Shown here piece by piece: positions 11,365 through 22,518 of a stretch of 64,000 nt of DNA. The stretch spans positions 158,547 through 222,546 of the forward strand of contig VJWN01000037.1 in assembly GCA_007644065.1 (NCBI GenBank), given 5' to 3'. The notes under the pieces were generated by a model. That model saw only the letters and a program-made list of their open reading frames with translations. It had not been told where the DNA came from and ran no database searches. This stretch comes from Margaritispora aquatica (taxonomy: Eukaryota > Ascomycota > Leotiomycetes > Helotiales > Discinellaceae). Made by a program: the position numbers and the translations under genes. Numbering within the stretch: position 1 is the stretch's first letter; the number at the start of each line of letters is the position of its first letter.

Positions 11365-12860
11365 ATCTCAAGTGTTCGTAAAAAGAATAATTTGAAGCTG
11401 CAGAACGACAAGAGAACCAAACACGCGAAAAGCACAAGTAGGAAAAGACCGTGAACAACGAGTAGACAACCGCTGAGTGAGGACAAGAAAGACGTCGGCG
11501 GCAAGGACTTTGACTTCCATATATACAATTGCAAGTTCTCGTCAAATACAACCCTTTCCAGGAAGCATTGTTGCAAATAGTGGGGTATTCCTAGGATACT
11601 CCACATCTCAGCTCTCAAAAACATGTGGCTTACAGCCTCGACTCGTCGGCGCCGCCGCGTACCTGGAACTTGTCAGGTCAAGGGGGTGGTTTTGATGGAG
11701 CCGCTGCCGCTGCCAAGGGAAGCGTTTTATGCTGGCTGCAACCACATTGTCTTGCGGAGAATTCTTAACGCCTCTGGATGCTGCTATGTCTGGAACTTGT
11801 TTTTCGCAGCCACTGGCTGAGAAGCTTATATTCATCGCACAATTCAGAGTTGTAGGACAAAATAGAAGATGAGAAGTATTTCCAACCACGCGGAACAGAG
11901 TGGACTCGCCCTGCTCGGAAATGTCAATGCTTAAATGGTCTGATCTTCTTCATTTCGAATAGGTGAGAAAATCAGGGGTAACGTCCACTTTTTGGAAAGG
12001 AACTCCGATTGTTGATAGGCGTGAATGTGAGAAAGATGGATACCGATTTCCATTAGGGTATTGTTCCATTTTTATATTTTTATCCTCCCAATCAAATACT
12101 GCATCGAGATCAATTGGGTAAAGATCAACACAGGGATTGTTGTGCTTCACCGAAGTCGTCGCGAGTACGATTGTGAAAATGGTGAATTTGGCTAGAAGAG
12201 TGTTTTGACGATAAAAGAATGTTAATTTTGATCATAGTCCAAAGTTGTCCTCCGAAAAGCACTTCCGTTCAAGCGTGATTTTGGGAAGCCTTAGGCTCTC
12301 TCGCCTAGGTCCAGTTGGTCTTACTTCTGACTCAAGGAACAGAAGACGTTGAGCCGAGAGACGAGTCATGTATTGTGTGTAGTGACAGTGACCTGTGATT
12401 TTTCTGGAAAGATTATTATGGTTCTTGCAAGAGTGTGCTTTTTGAGAAGATATAGAATATCGAAAGTTTCTCTGGTGGTTGAACCTTGAATCCCCGAATA
12501 CTTGAATATATTCTCGCTTATGGTTGGCATGATGTCATGATGCATCAAAGGTATACAGTACAGCAGGATGTGCCTCTGGTAAAGGTACGATCCAAGATCT
12601 ACCCCATGGTATAAGCCTCACTTCTGGCTTCTCACCGTCGTTCTCATGGGTCTGTCAACGGTCAGAATATCGTCGCCAGGGTTGCAGTCCAGGTTTCTGG
12701 CAATTCTACCCATGAAATTTGCAGCTTAATTGTTGGCGGACGATAATTGTTGGTAGGAGGCAACAGCTGTCGAGTGACAACTGTTCCTTTATATATTGAT
12801 CTGCATCTACCTACATTCTAATTATCCAAATCACCAATTCTATTCGCATCTAAACACATC
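11365..12860. other. Intergenic between divergent genes
   Basis: About 1.5 kb separating the Ser/Thr-rich protein (leftward) from the GH128 gene (rightward). Open frames under 95 codons on both strands show no motifs. It most likely holds two promoters and 5' UTRs. Confidence 0.6.
12788..12798 (+). promoter_or_regulatory. TATA-like box of the GH128 gene
   Basis: TTTATATATTG lies about 65 bases before the ATG and is followed by a pyrimidine-rich leader, a usual arrangement for well-expressed fungal genes. Inferred from sequence only. Confidence 0.4.
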
Positions 12861-13859
12861 ATGAAGCTCTCTACACAATCTTCCACAGCAGTTCACAAGA
12901 CCTCAAATCTGTTTCTCCTCCCTACACTTCTCCTCTCATTTGTCACATCAGCAACGGCCTCGAAGCGTGGAGTTTCTATAATTTCAGATTTGAACCTTCC
13001 CGACTGGTCACTCCTGAGTCAGTCTGGAATTTCGTGGTACTGGAACTGGTCACCATATCCAGGCAATGCCTCACTGGTTGGCAATTTGACATTTGTGCCA
13101 CAAATTCACGGCCTCACAAATATCGAGGTCAATATAGAACAAGCGAAGGCGCTACCATCGAAATCCACGAACCTGATGACATTTAATGAACCTGACGGCG
13201 CCTCATCAACAGGTGGAACAAGTATCTCTGCTTCAGATGCCGCAAAAGCGTACATCAAGAATATTCTCCCACTACGCAAAGCGAATGGAGGCCGATTCCT
13301 AATCTCGCATCCTGCAACGACGGGATCAACACAAGGCATCGAATGGCTCACGGCCTTCAACACCTCATGCTACAAACTTGCCCCTACGACCGGGTGCCCC
13401 CTGGATTTCATCACCGCGCACTGGTATGGTGATTTTATCGGGCTCTCAAATTGGATCACCCAGCTCGATGATTTCTACAACAATGGCACGAGCACGAACT
13501 CTACCTCGCACTTGAAGATTTGGGTCTCCGAGCTTGCGCTACCGAAAGCGGATGCGCAAACCACCCTGCAAATGATGAATCAGAGTCTGAGTTATCTGGA
13601 TAAGAAGGATGTTGTGGAGGGATACTCATGGTTCGGTATGTTCAGAGCAGACGATAGCAATGAGTGGACGGGCGCGAATGTTGCCCTGTTCGATAAGCAT
13701 GGTGGGTTGACGCAGTTGGGAGCTCAGTACTTGAATTCGGGAGGAAATACGACATTTAAGGAAGGTCAGAAGGGAGTTGGTGGTGCTGGCAATCTGGGGG
13801 TAGGGAAAGCTATCAGCATTATGGTGTGTTTAGGATGGCTGTCGATGATGATATTGTAA
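12861..13859 (+). CDS. GH128 beta-1,3-glucanase-like protein, GPI-anchored
   Basis: Single exon, 332 residues. Residues 1-33 form a signal peptide ending ATAS before KRGVS. The Asl1-type glycosyl-hydrolase catalytic domain follows: KRGVS start, WYWNWSP, TFNEPDG with Glu110 as the likely acid/base, a FITAHWYGD segment, and IWVSELALP with Glu224 as the likely nucleophile. GYSWFGMFR and an LTQLGAQYL-like end complete the family pattern. The Gly-rich spacer and final hydrophobic stretch (ISIMVCLGWLSMMIL) point to a GPI anchor. Expected job is hydrolysis or trimming of wall beta-1,3-glucan at the cell surface. Both catalytic acids and full length are present, so it should be active. Confidence 0.92.
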   Translation: MKLSTQSSTAVHKTSNLFLLPTLLLSFVTSATASKRGVSIISDLNLPDWSLLSQSGISWYWNWSPYPGNASLVGNLTFVPQIHGLTNIEVNIEQAKALPSKSTNLMTFNEPDGASSTGGTSISASDAAKAYIKNILPLRKANGGRFLISHPATTGSTQGIEWLTAFNTSCYKLAPTTGCPLDFITAHWYGDFIGLSNWITQLDDFYNNGTSTNSTSHLKIWVSELALPKADAQTTLQMMNQSLSYLDKKDVVEGYSWFGMFRADDSNEWTGANVALFDKHGGLTQLGAQYLNSGGNTTFKEGQKGVGGAGNLGVGKAISIMVCLGWLSMMIL

Positions 13860-14462
13860 ATAGAAGCGGTATCACGATAAGACAACCTATCTAGGACTTT
13901 TGAGTGCTGGAGAACTTCGCATATGACTATTGGTCATGTCTTGTATGTATTCTGAATTGTGATCCCTGGACCCTCTCTCTCTCTCTGTAGCATTATATAT
14001 CTCTGACAATGCTGGTTTGAAGGAGGGCAGAGAACTTGGGTGTATGTTAAATGACGCAGAAGATCAGTTGGAAAGTTCGGATAATGCCCCGAGAATTCGG
14101 GGTCAGTGACAAAACTCGAGGGAGGGGTCGAGTTTCTGGTTGCTGTATTGAGACTAGCATAGCGATACATAAGACTAGAAGCTCAATGGAGTGGCATCAC
14201 TCCTCACAACCTCCATACATCCTTAAGATACAAACTCCTTCGAGATCACATAACACAATATTGTACTCTAATTCTAGCTTCCTAGTGTAAGATATATGCC
14301 AGTATGATATGTATTAAGCCCTTGTGGCGTGGGTAATAAATTTCGGTAACATATTTCTGATATCTATTCTATATCGTTAAATGATTAACTATTCTTCCTA
14401 GGTAACATTTCTTGGCCAGATCCCTCCATCGTACATTTTCGGAAAGAAAATCATGCCTAATC
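13860..14462. other. Intergenic, convergent gene ends
   Basis: The 3' regions of the GH128 gene and the MFS gene. It contains a short CT repeat near 13970-13988. No gene seen. Confidence 0.6.
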
Positions 14463-16021
14463 TCAGTATCTTCTAATTGGGCTCCAACCACCAGCAAACC
14501 CGCGGGCAACGACAAAAGCACCTAATGCGCCCGCATAACTCGATCCTGTAAAGAGCACTAAACCCCAATATTCCCCCTTGCATCTCTCAATAATTACACC
14601 CGCAATCGGTACGCCAGTCAAGCATCCAAAGCTCACAATCGTATAACATGTCGCATAATATCTACCATAATCCTTCGTCTCACACAACTGTCCGATACAT
14701 ACCGGCATCAACGAAATATTGCTACCACTCGCAAAACCAAAGATTACGGCAAATACCACAATTGCTGCTGTGTGCCCTCCGAAAGGAAGCCAGATCGCGA
14801 AGACAGAGACAAGCGTGAGGAGGATGGAGAGGATGGCGGTATTGTATCGACCGATGTGGTCTGATAGTAATCCTGGGAGCCAACGTCCAAATATTGATCC
14901 AGCTGAGAGAATTGGCAGTATCTGATAAGAGAAGGCTTGGCTGTATCCTTCATAGATGGCATACGAGGTGATATAAGTCAGAGGAACAAAAAGAGCCCAT
15001 TCGATGAGAAAACACCCAAGCACCGAGCAGAAAAAAGCTGGCTGAGCCAGAATCTTGAAATCCGGATGTGGTGAGGTTGCAAGTTGTGAGGGAGGCAGAT
15101 TAGCCCTTACGAGCAAGTTTGCAATCGCGCAAAGAAGGATGAAGATGAATCCCAGGATGCGAGTAGACCAAGCAAACCCAACTTGTGGGATGAGAGATTG
15201 CAGCATGAGTGGGAATATGACGCCACCAAATGCACCACCCGAGACTGCAATTCCAGTCATCGTACCGCGCTTCTCATTGAAATAGTGGCCTACCGCTGCA
15301 ATGCAGGGTGTGAAGAGAAGTGCAGTCCCAACTCCACCCAGAATGCCAAAAACGAGGATAAAATGCCAGTATGCTAATTATTTATTAGCTCCTTAAATTA
15401 CATCTCTGTGTTGCCATCTGTTGAGAAGTTGAATTGAAAGATGAAAGACTAACCAGTACAGACACCAACCAACATCATTGAAGCAACCATACAAATGCTT
15501 CCTGGTAGCAGCAACCATTTCGGGCCATATACATCAAACAATGGTCCAACGTAGATCCCACATGCAAACGAGAGAAAGGTATATATAGAAAAAATCCAAC
15601 CAATCTGCCCGGGCGAATATGTTGACAGTTGGTTCTCCGAGATGTAAGCTTGGAAGGATGCAAGCGAATTCGCAATTCCAAGACTAGCAAACATTCCACA
15701 AAAGGAACCAAAGACAACAAGCCAGGCTCGGGATCCTCCTTCAGGATATATATACTCGCTTATTAGAGAAAGAGGATTTGGTGTTGTATCGATTGATGAG
15801 ACACCCTGTACCTTCTCTAAGGAATCGAAGGCTGGTTTCTCATCGGCGACCTCGACAGAACTGCCAGTTTCTTTCAAATGCTGCGAAGATTGATTAGAAA
15901 AATCCAAGACCTCGGCTCTAGAGTTTCCTTTTGTCGCAATGGAAATATTTTGGGAATGTGTATTGTTGATGAAAGGCTCATCTTTGGACGTTTCCAAATG
16001 ATCCTGCTGCTGCCATATCAT
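14463..16021 (-). CDS. MFS transporter, monocarboxylate-transporter (MCT/MCH) type
   Basis: Exons 16021-15454 and 15373-14463 join in frame to 492 residues around an 80-base intron. A ~95-residue hydrophilic N-terminus precedes the MCT signature GGSRAWLVVFGSF and the first membrane span. About twelve hydrophobic spans follow, with loops such as YFNEKRGTMTG and RWLPGLLSDHIGRYN. In fungi this group carries small carboxylates, riboflavin or unknown substrates across the plasma membrane; the substrate cannot be read from sequence. It is divergent from the SDR at 16726 across a 704-base shared upstream region, so joint control with that oxidoreductase is possible. Length is normal and no damage is seen. 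Confidence 0.88.
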
Positions 16022-16725
16022 ACTGCTGAACTGGATCTTGGTTGATTTCTGAGAGTGAGACCAAAGACTTGTTTATTTACCAAAGCGCTCAAACAAACAA
16101 ATAATTGTTAAAACAACTTAGATACATAGAGAGATGTAATTCAAACTCTTGATTGTAAAATAACTGAACCGCTGGAGCTCAAAGATGATAGTATAAGTGG
16201 GGGCGGGACCAGCACCCCGATACTGGGTCTGTCCAATCTGGTGCCGTTCTGCCGGGAATGCAAGACAGATATTGATTGCATGGCTGGTGATGCAGGTTCT
16301 ACTGTGTTGTAGTTGTACACTTCCAAGCTTGGAATGAACAGAGTCATCTTAAGGAAAACAGATTTAACGAACAAGTGAGATGTCCCAAAATCTATAAGAC
16401 GCCAAGCTCGCCAAAGTCCCAATCGCCAAGCCGAAAATGAGTTGGGAAAGCTTGAATTATTGGTTATGTAAGCAGCCGAGGCCTGATGAGTATTCAACCC
16501 CGATCCGGATATCTGAACGGCAGCTGAGGGAATCTCATAAAATTCGCTCAATAAAGTATGAAGAGGTACAAGTTCAATCAATTGCAAGTCTCTGGCGCTT
16601 TCTGATGAAATAAAGAGCACATGCTCTCCAATTTCAAGCTTTTCGATTGCTAAGAATTCACCTATCAGCTTAACTTTTCATAAGGCCAAGTCTAAAGAAG
16701 CAATCCCTCCAATCATCAGCTCATC
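16022..16725. promoter_or_regulatory. Shared upstream region of MFS carrier and SDR
   Basis: 704 bases between divergent starts. A minus ORF of 159 codons (16620-16141) has no motif and mixed composition, so I treat the region as promoter DNA. Confidence 0.5.
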
Positions 16726-17514
16726 ATGTCTTTGAATCCAAAATCCAGATCTGTCATCGCTGTGGTCGGCGCTGGTCCAGGAATTGGCGAAGCCGTCGCT
16801 CGTCGCTTTGTTGCAGAGGGCTTCATCGTTGCCCTGCTCGCTCGGACGGAAGAGAAACTGCAAATAATGGCATCTGGTATAGAGGCTGACCATGGCGACA
16901 ATACAGCACGATACTATATCACAGATCTTCGAGAGGAACAAGACGTTCTCAACAGTTTCGCTTCTATTCGGAAGGAATTGGGTCCTGTGAGTGTGCTTGT
17001 CTACAATGCCGGCGCAAGGAGGGTGAATGGAAGGTCGATCTTGGACACCACAACAGAGGAATTCACCAATTTCACCAAAATCAACTTGTTTGGCGCATTC
17101 TGGTCGACCAAGTGTGTTTTACCTGACATGCTGGCCGTGAACAAGGGAACTATCATATTTACTGGAGCTACTGGCTCTTTGCGCGGCATGCCAGGACTTA
17201 GCTCATTTTCACCTGGCAAGTTTGGGCTCAGATCACTAGCACAGATTATCACTCGCGAGTACCAGAGCAAGGGGATTCATGCCTCTCATTTGATTGTAGA
17301 TGGTCCTGTTGATGGAAAGCTTATTGGAGGAGTTACGAGACGGAAATGGGAAAGGGAAGGAGAGAAGGAGAAGTTAGAGGAAGCTGATGCGTATATCTTG
17401 CAGCCTGCGGACATGGCGCAAATTTATTGGTTCTTGCATACTCAGCCAAGGAGTGCGTGGACGCAGGAGTTGGACGTGAGGGCACAGAAGGAGAGTATGT
17501 TCTCCAAGCTTTGA
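16726..17514 (+). CDS. Short-chain dehydrogenase (SDR) with Phe in place of catalytic Tyr
   Basis: Single exon, 262 residues, classical SDR length. The nucleotide-binding GAGPGIG is at 15-21 and a VYNAG segment near 90. A GATGS strand is followed by SFSPGKFGLRSLAQ. Here the YxxxK pair reads F161xxxK165, so the proton-donating Tyr is replaced by Phe while the Lys is kept. An SDR subgroup (SDR_c10-like as I recall it) shows the same FxxxK and a following HLIVDGPVD-like segment, which fits this protein. It may bind NAD(P) yet catalyse differently or poorly. It is divergent from the MFS gene, and a shared task is possible but unproven. Confidence 0.88.
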   Translation: MSLNPKSRSVIAVVGAGPGIGEAVARRFVAEGFIVALLARTEEKLQIMASGIEADHGDNTARYYITDLREEQDVLNSFASIRKELGPVSVLVYNAGARRVNGRSILDTTTEEFTNFTKINLFGAFWSTKCVLPDMLAVNKGTIIFTGATGSLRGMPGLSSFSPGKFGLRSLAQIITREYQSKGIHASHLIVDGPVDGKLIGGVTRRKWEREGEKEKLEEADAYILQPADMAQIYWFLHTQPRSAWTQELDVRAQKESMFSKL

Positions 17515-18991
17515 GGTGATGGCATTGCTTCGTGCGGGATGAAAACAAAATTGTTGTGCCGACGCTATTGATCAATCATATCATTTCAGCTGTGACCTTA
17601 GGTTTTGAAATATTGTGGCTTTCCTGTTCTTCTAAAAGTTAAATATAAACATGCGGCGAGCCATTTTTCTCTCCAACATCTTTAACGCTTCAGTTCTCAT
17701 TCGTACTAGTCCTGCTTTTGATGTGTGTAACTCTGTTAGAGATTCAATAATCTCGGTTATAACAATTTAAGTCACTAACACCATTCGGTACAGGTGTCAT
17801 GTTTTTCTAAGATCAGTAATCACAAGAATTTACGCAGGTCTTGGACTTCGAGACATTGATGTTCGCTTCCCATCAGAAATCATTTTCGGTACTAGTTACG
17901 CAATTAGAGTTCCTGTAAGAGCTTTGGACTATAGCATATAATATATGCAACGACTTCGAAACCTTAGTGCTCCAAGACGGCGCTCGAGGAAATAAGATAC
18001 GTCTTGTAGTTTCTGTCTGAAGATTCGATACAGAGAAAGAAGGGATGCGAAGGGTGTGGGAAGAGTTGGTTTGCTAGGCTGAAAGTCGTGAATGGCTAAT
18101 GACAATTTGTTTTATAGTGATACTATTGAGAGTAAGGAGGAGAAGGGTAAACTTGGATCGCAATCTCTCGTCTTCTTTGCACTTTCGAAACGAACGCTCG
18201 CTGAGAGGCAGCGCTTAAATGATGTTCTTCGAATTGATTGGAATTTTATCCTACAATCAACCTGTTTCCTAGACTATGACCCAGTATTACCCACGTTCGT
18301 TCATATTAACGGGTCCCATATTAACTGCCCTTTTCAGAACCGATTCGTCAAGCTGCGTGCTAGACACGTCGTCCATGTCTAGGCATATGCTGCTGATGGC
18401 CTTAAGATGTTGGAAATGCTTAACCGAGTGTAGTTGGGACTGTTCTGTTAAAAATTGACTGAGTTCACTATGATTCTACTATTTATGTTGTGCTGCCGTC
18501 CATGAAAGTATCTTTAGGGTATTGAGCGAGTTCCCGTCTTTCAGCTATTATTTGGAACGCTTTCCTAGTTGCTTATAGTTGAGTACTAATTACTGCTGTC
18601 AGGTTGGAATTCTCTTAGGGTTGAGTACGTTTACATTTAATCTTAAAAAAAAAGTAGGCTAATAACAGAAAAATAACTTCCATAAAGCTAACCAAGAAAA
18701 CAATTAAATTTTGTGAAGTAGCTATTGGAAAGTCAAAGGCTTGTGACACTAATTTCAAAATTGCCAAAAGTACTGAAGGTGTCTATATGTACTAGATGTT
18801 TACTACTATAGGAGATTAAGTTAAGTCAATCAACACGTCACTTCAAGAATCTTGTGCTTTCTATCATTCAGCTTCCTCATTAGCTCAGACCTATTTCAAT
18901 AAATATTCCTTTCCAAAACACCTTTCAAACAATGTTCCTATTACCAACATATGAAATAATTACAATTTCAAGAAATTCAGCCATCTCTTTA
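17515..18991. other. Intergenic, no gene recognised
   Basis: 1.5 kb with only short open frames, the longest being 96 codons at 18092 without motif. A 25-base stretch at 17816-17840 recurs at 21392-21416 with two transitions. Possibly remnants of old repeats. Confidence 0.55.
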
Positions 18992-19444
18992 TTAGTCCGT
19001 CAACAACTTCTCAATCTCCTTAACATCCCTTGGACCATGAGTATTAACCTCTTGCAAAAGTCCCAAAGCACCAATCGCTTCTTCCACGAGATGAGTAAAA
19101 TGATGTTTCCTATCCCCCATCAACTCCTTCCCCAATCCATATGCCCCGACAATCTCCTCCACTAGATGCCTATCGTGGTGATGAGGTCCCTCTCTAATTC
19201 CACCCGTCATATAACTCCCTGTTCCACCCTTCGCCTTCTCCCGTTCCTCACGTTGTAAAAGCTCCCAAGCACCAATAGCAACAGCAGCCCCAATTGCAGC
19301 TTTGGAGAGATGAGAGACCTTGTGGTCTTTAGACTCAAGGGTTTTGGCAAGTTGGTCGAGGGCTACTACTGCGCCGACTCCGGTGGCGAAGACTTCGACG
19401 TCTTCGATCTTTGAGAGATGGTTGTGGGTATGAGTGTGTGGCAT
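18992..19444 (-). CDS. Small His-rich protein, function unknown
   Basis: Single exon, 150 residues. The start (MPHTHTHNHLSK) is His-rich. The body is predicted mostly helical, with two related segments: HHHDRHLVEEIVGAYGLGKE and KHHFTHLVEEAIGALGLLQE. The repeated H-x-x-HLVEE-x-xGA-GL pattern suggests an internal duplication and perhaps metal binding. There is no signal peptide and no catalytic motif. I recall similar small fungal proteins of unknown role. The repeat supports a real gene rather than a chance frame. Confidence 0.7.
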   Translation of the reverse strand: MPHTHTHNHLSKIEDVEVFATGVGAVVALDQLAKTLESKDHKVSHLSKAAIGAAVAIGAWELLQREEREKAKGGTGSYMTGGIREGPHHHDRHLVEEIVGAYGLGKELMGDRKHHFTHLVEEAIGALGLLQEVNTHGPRDVKEIEKLLTD

Positions 19445-21672
19445 ACCAAATGTGGTTAATTATAGTGTGATGTGTTTGTGTTTGATTTTTGTGGGTTTGC
19501 TAAACAATAAGCTTTATGATCCGAGACTAGAAACAATCAAGTTTCGGGGAGAAATTGCTTCATTCATATAGAATTCTTGTCGATCCTGATCCCCGCGATT
19601 TAGAAACACGAGAGACTGGCTATCAGGAGGCAAATGATACATTTCACAACTCCCAACCAGTCGATTCCGGTGGGAGGGATAATAATGGGAGGCTCATAAG
19701 ACTCTGAGAAGCTGGGGATGCAATAATCAGAGCATCAAGCTTAAGATTACTAGATTCAGAAAGCAACAAAAGCAATAAACATGGAGTATCCCCATGTCTC
19801 AAAGATTCTCGTATGTTTCTAAAGGCTTTAAGAAAATTCTCGGATGAGAATTAATAGTGGCTAAAATGTCACGATCAAGTGTTCAAGAAACCACATTGCT
19901 GCAGTTTCGGCCTACAAGCCACGTGCTGTGGTAGGCTGACCTTCCAGTACGAAGTGTAGGCTGTAACAGTTGTTGGAAGCCTTCTAAGGCCAACCTGCCA
20001 TTGTTCCGAAATCATATTAAGAAGTGTGAAACTTTGATATCTAGTATATATTGATAGGTAGAAGTGGGATAATTCTCAAATGTCGCATAATCACAGATTG
20101 TATAACTTCTCACCATTTTCCTGTTCTGTAAACTCAACTGACCTACTCCAGCAGCATGCGCTGCGAGTGTTGAGTGGCAACTTCTAGTGGAGAGCTGTTC
20201 AGCTGCCCAGGGTGTCCGGATCCTTCCGTCCTCCACAACCTTCACTTTTCATGCTCTCACCGGATAATCTTACAAACTCCATACTTTCCTCAGCTTCTAC
20301 TACCAAATACTTTGCCGACTCCAGGCTTTTCTTTTCACAATTCTCGATGTGAGGCACACACTCGCTTCAGCCTCAAAGTGGACTGAGCACCCTCAAGCCA
20401 CTAACATCAATGACCCAGTCGAGTAGCTGCACGAGAGCAAGTTCGATCATTTTCGTACTCGGTTTACTTTAAAACATATGATAATGGCGACAAGACGTCG
20501 GGTCGATGATGTGGTTTAACAGAAGGCTGTAAAGTACTTATGCAAGTCATATTTGCTTTTGTCTGCCATGAAAGTGGCTTCATGCGGACGGCTGGAAAGA
20601 AAGACATTTTCTGCATGACTTCTTCACACCACTTTTTTTCTTCTTCCAAGAGGTCTTCAATTATGCTGGTGTCTCGTGAGACTTTCTATCCAGCAGATTT
20701 TCAACTCCTGGACCTGGTTGGGCGTCAATTGCTATAGGATGCACGCATTAAGGGCTGAAGAATGACATGAGTGATGTCCATCTTTGGATAGGCTGTTGAT
20801 CTATAGGTCTATCGACATCCATTTTTGCTGTGCCGAGTCATATCATCGCTTGCACTGTCCTCGCACGTTAACGTAAGCATGCCTATGCTGTTCACTCTTG
20901 GTTACCTCACGGAGCTACTTGCTGCCACTGGCCCTCACGTATTAGTTCCCCATCAGGGCCACTTTTGAGATCCATCAGTCCCGAAACATTGAGATGGGAA
21001 CTGTACGGAAACTCTGGCTACCGTCAATCCGCAAGATCAGCAGCTCTTTCAATGGATGTCAGCAAGCAGCCAATGGTATCGCGTAAAATTCTAAAGTCCC
21101 TCTTGTTCAAACTCTGCAGATACTGAGGGTGCTGCCTATGTATCCGTCAGGATATAGCCACAAGATGACAAAGAGATCATTGATATGGAAAAGTTTACCT
21201 ATCAGCTTGAGTCTGCGACTTATACCCGAGCTTTCTCATTACAATTTCGGAACGAGCCGTGGTTCCAAGCCACCAAACCCGCTTGGGAAGACGTGAACAG
21301 TGATACACAGGACTGCTTCTTCTTGGTGGCCAATGTGGAGAAATGGGCACTACTATTTGGTAGATATAGGTAGTATATTTTGTTAAAATTAATAATCACA
21401 AGAATTTGCGCAAGTCGAAAAGAATTAATATATCAAAAGGATATAAAAATGGTTTCGGGATTTAGTTTTCCAGCTATGGACTTTTTATTGAATGCTGACT
21501 CAGCAGCCTCCATCAACCTCGGTCAGTCCCAAGGCACATGCTCATATGAGGTTCCGTCTCACTTTACTTCATGCTCAACTCTTGCGCTCACCTCTCTAAA
21601 CGACATCTCGAGTGCTTAAACTCAAGTCCTCACTAAATAAGACTTAGGCTGTTAACTCACAATAGTTCAAGA
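19445..21672. other. Intergenic, no gene recognised
   Basis: 2.2 kb of ordinary composition. All open frames are under about 80 codons without motifs. It holds the second copy (21392-21416) of the short sequence also found at 17816-17840. No RNA gene recognised. Confidence 0.55.
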
Positions 21673-22518
21673 ATGTCTCCGCTCCAAGGCAGCAAGCTCA
21701 CCATTTACGTTGACTGCGGTTTGCACATGAATCTATCCACCATTTAATCCTCAATTGCTAATCGAAGCAGTATCACCATATTCTTGGTTTGGCTTTACCA
21801 ATATTCTACTCTATCGCCCCAACCTCCAGGCTCACGGTGTCTCGGTTAACATCGTACCCTTTTTCCTCGGCGCAGCGCGAAACGGAGTAGGCAATTTGTG
21901 GCAACCAACACCTAAATGGAGGGAGGCCTTCTCAACGCAAGATCTTGAAACTACTGGCCGGCTCTTGGGACTGAAACCTGTCACACCTAGTGTATTTCCA
22001 ATATCTTCACTATATGTGAGTTCACTTCCCAGCTCCAGCAGTGAATACTCAAGCGGAGTGAGATATGAGTGATGGACAAGAAAAATTGATAAAGCCAATT
22101 ATATTGAACATTTGACTAAAGTTGTTAGGCGATTCGAGTTGCAACTTATATCAAGGACCATCATTCTTCCTCTCAATTTGAATCTGCATTTGAAGCACTC
22201 GCTTCTGGGTACTGGTCTAAAGGCATCGATATTTCGATAACTGACGGTATCGTGTCAGCACTAAAACCAATCTTCACACAAGCAGAGTTAGAGAAAATAC
22301 TGAAAGAAGCTGTGAGTCCAGAGAACAAGAAAAGAGTTGTTGAGCAGACAATGGGCAGTGGGGCGTTTGGAGCACCATGGATAATTGCAGAGACGGTAGA
22401 TGGGAGAAGGAAGAGCTGGTTTGGAAACGATAGATGGGATCAAGTCTTTGAGCATCTAGGCATTCCTTATAAGCCTGTTGAGGTATTACCTGTGAACAAG
22501 GGGGAGAGCAAGCTATAA
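21673..22518 (+). CDS. Kappa-class GST / 2-hydroxychromene-2-carboxylate isomerase-like (DSBA fold)
   Basis: Exons 21673-21718, 21771-22015 and 22129-22518 join to 226 residues. Intron 1 has a TGCTAATC branch site. The N-terminal strand IYVDCVSPYSWFG carries the Ser17 position typical of kappa GSTs and HCCA isomerases instead of a CxxC. VNIVPFFLGA and PTPKWREAF follow, then a helical insert. GSGAFGAPWIIA supplies the cis-Pro strand of the thioredoxin fold, and SWFGNDRWDQVFEHLG closes the domain. Length matches the family. Expected to be a glutathione-dependent transferase or isomerase in cytosol, mitochondrion or peroxisome; no targeting tail is evident. The long first intron-split exon is short enough that automatic annotation could miss it. 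Confidence 0.87.

Noticed and set aside
16141..16620. Minus ORF of 159 codons
   Set aside because: No recognisable feature, and it lies in the shared upstream region of two well-supported genes.
21185..21373. Short plus ORF before the kappa-GST gene
   Set aside because: 62 codons, no motif, no splice connection in frame to the downstream gene.
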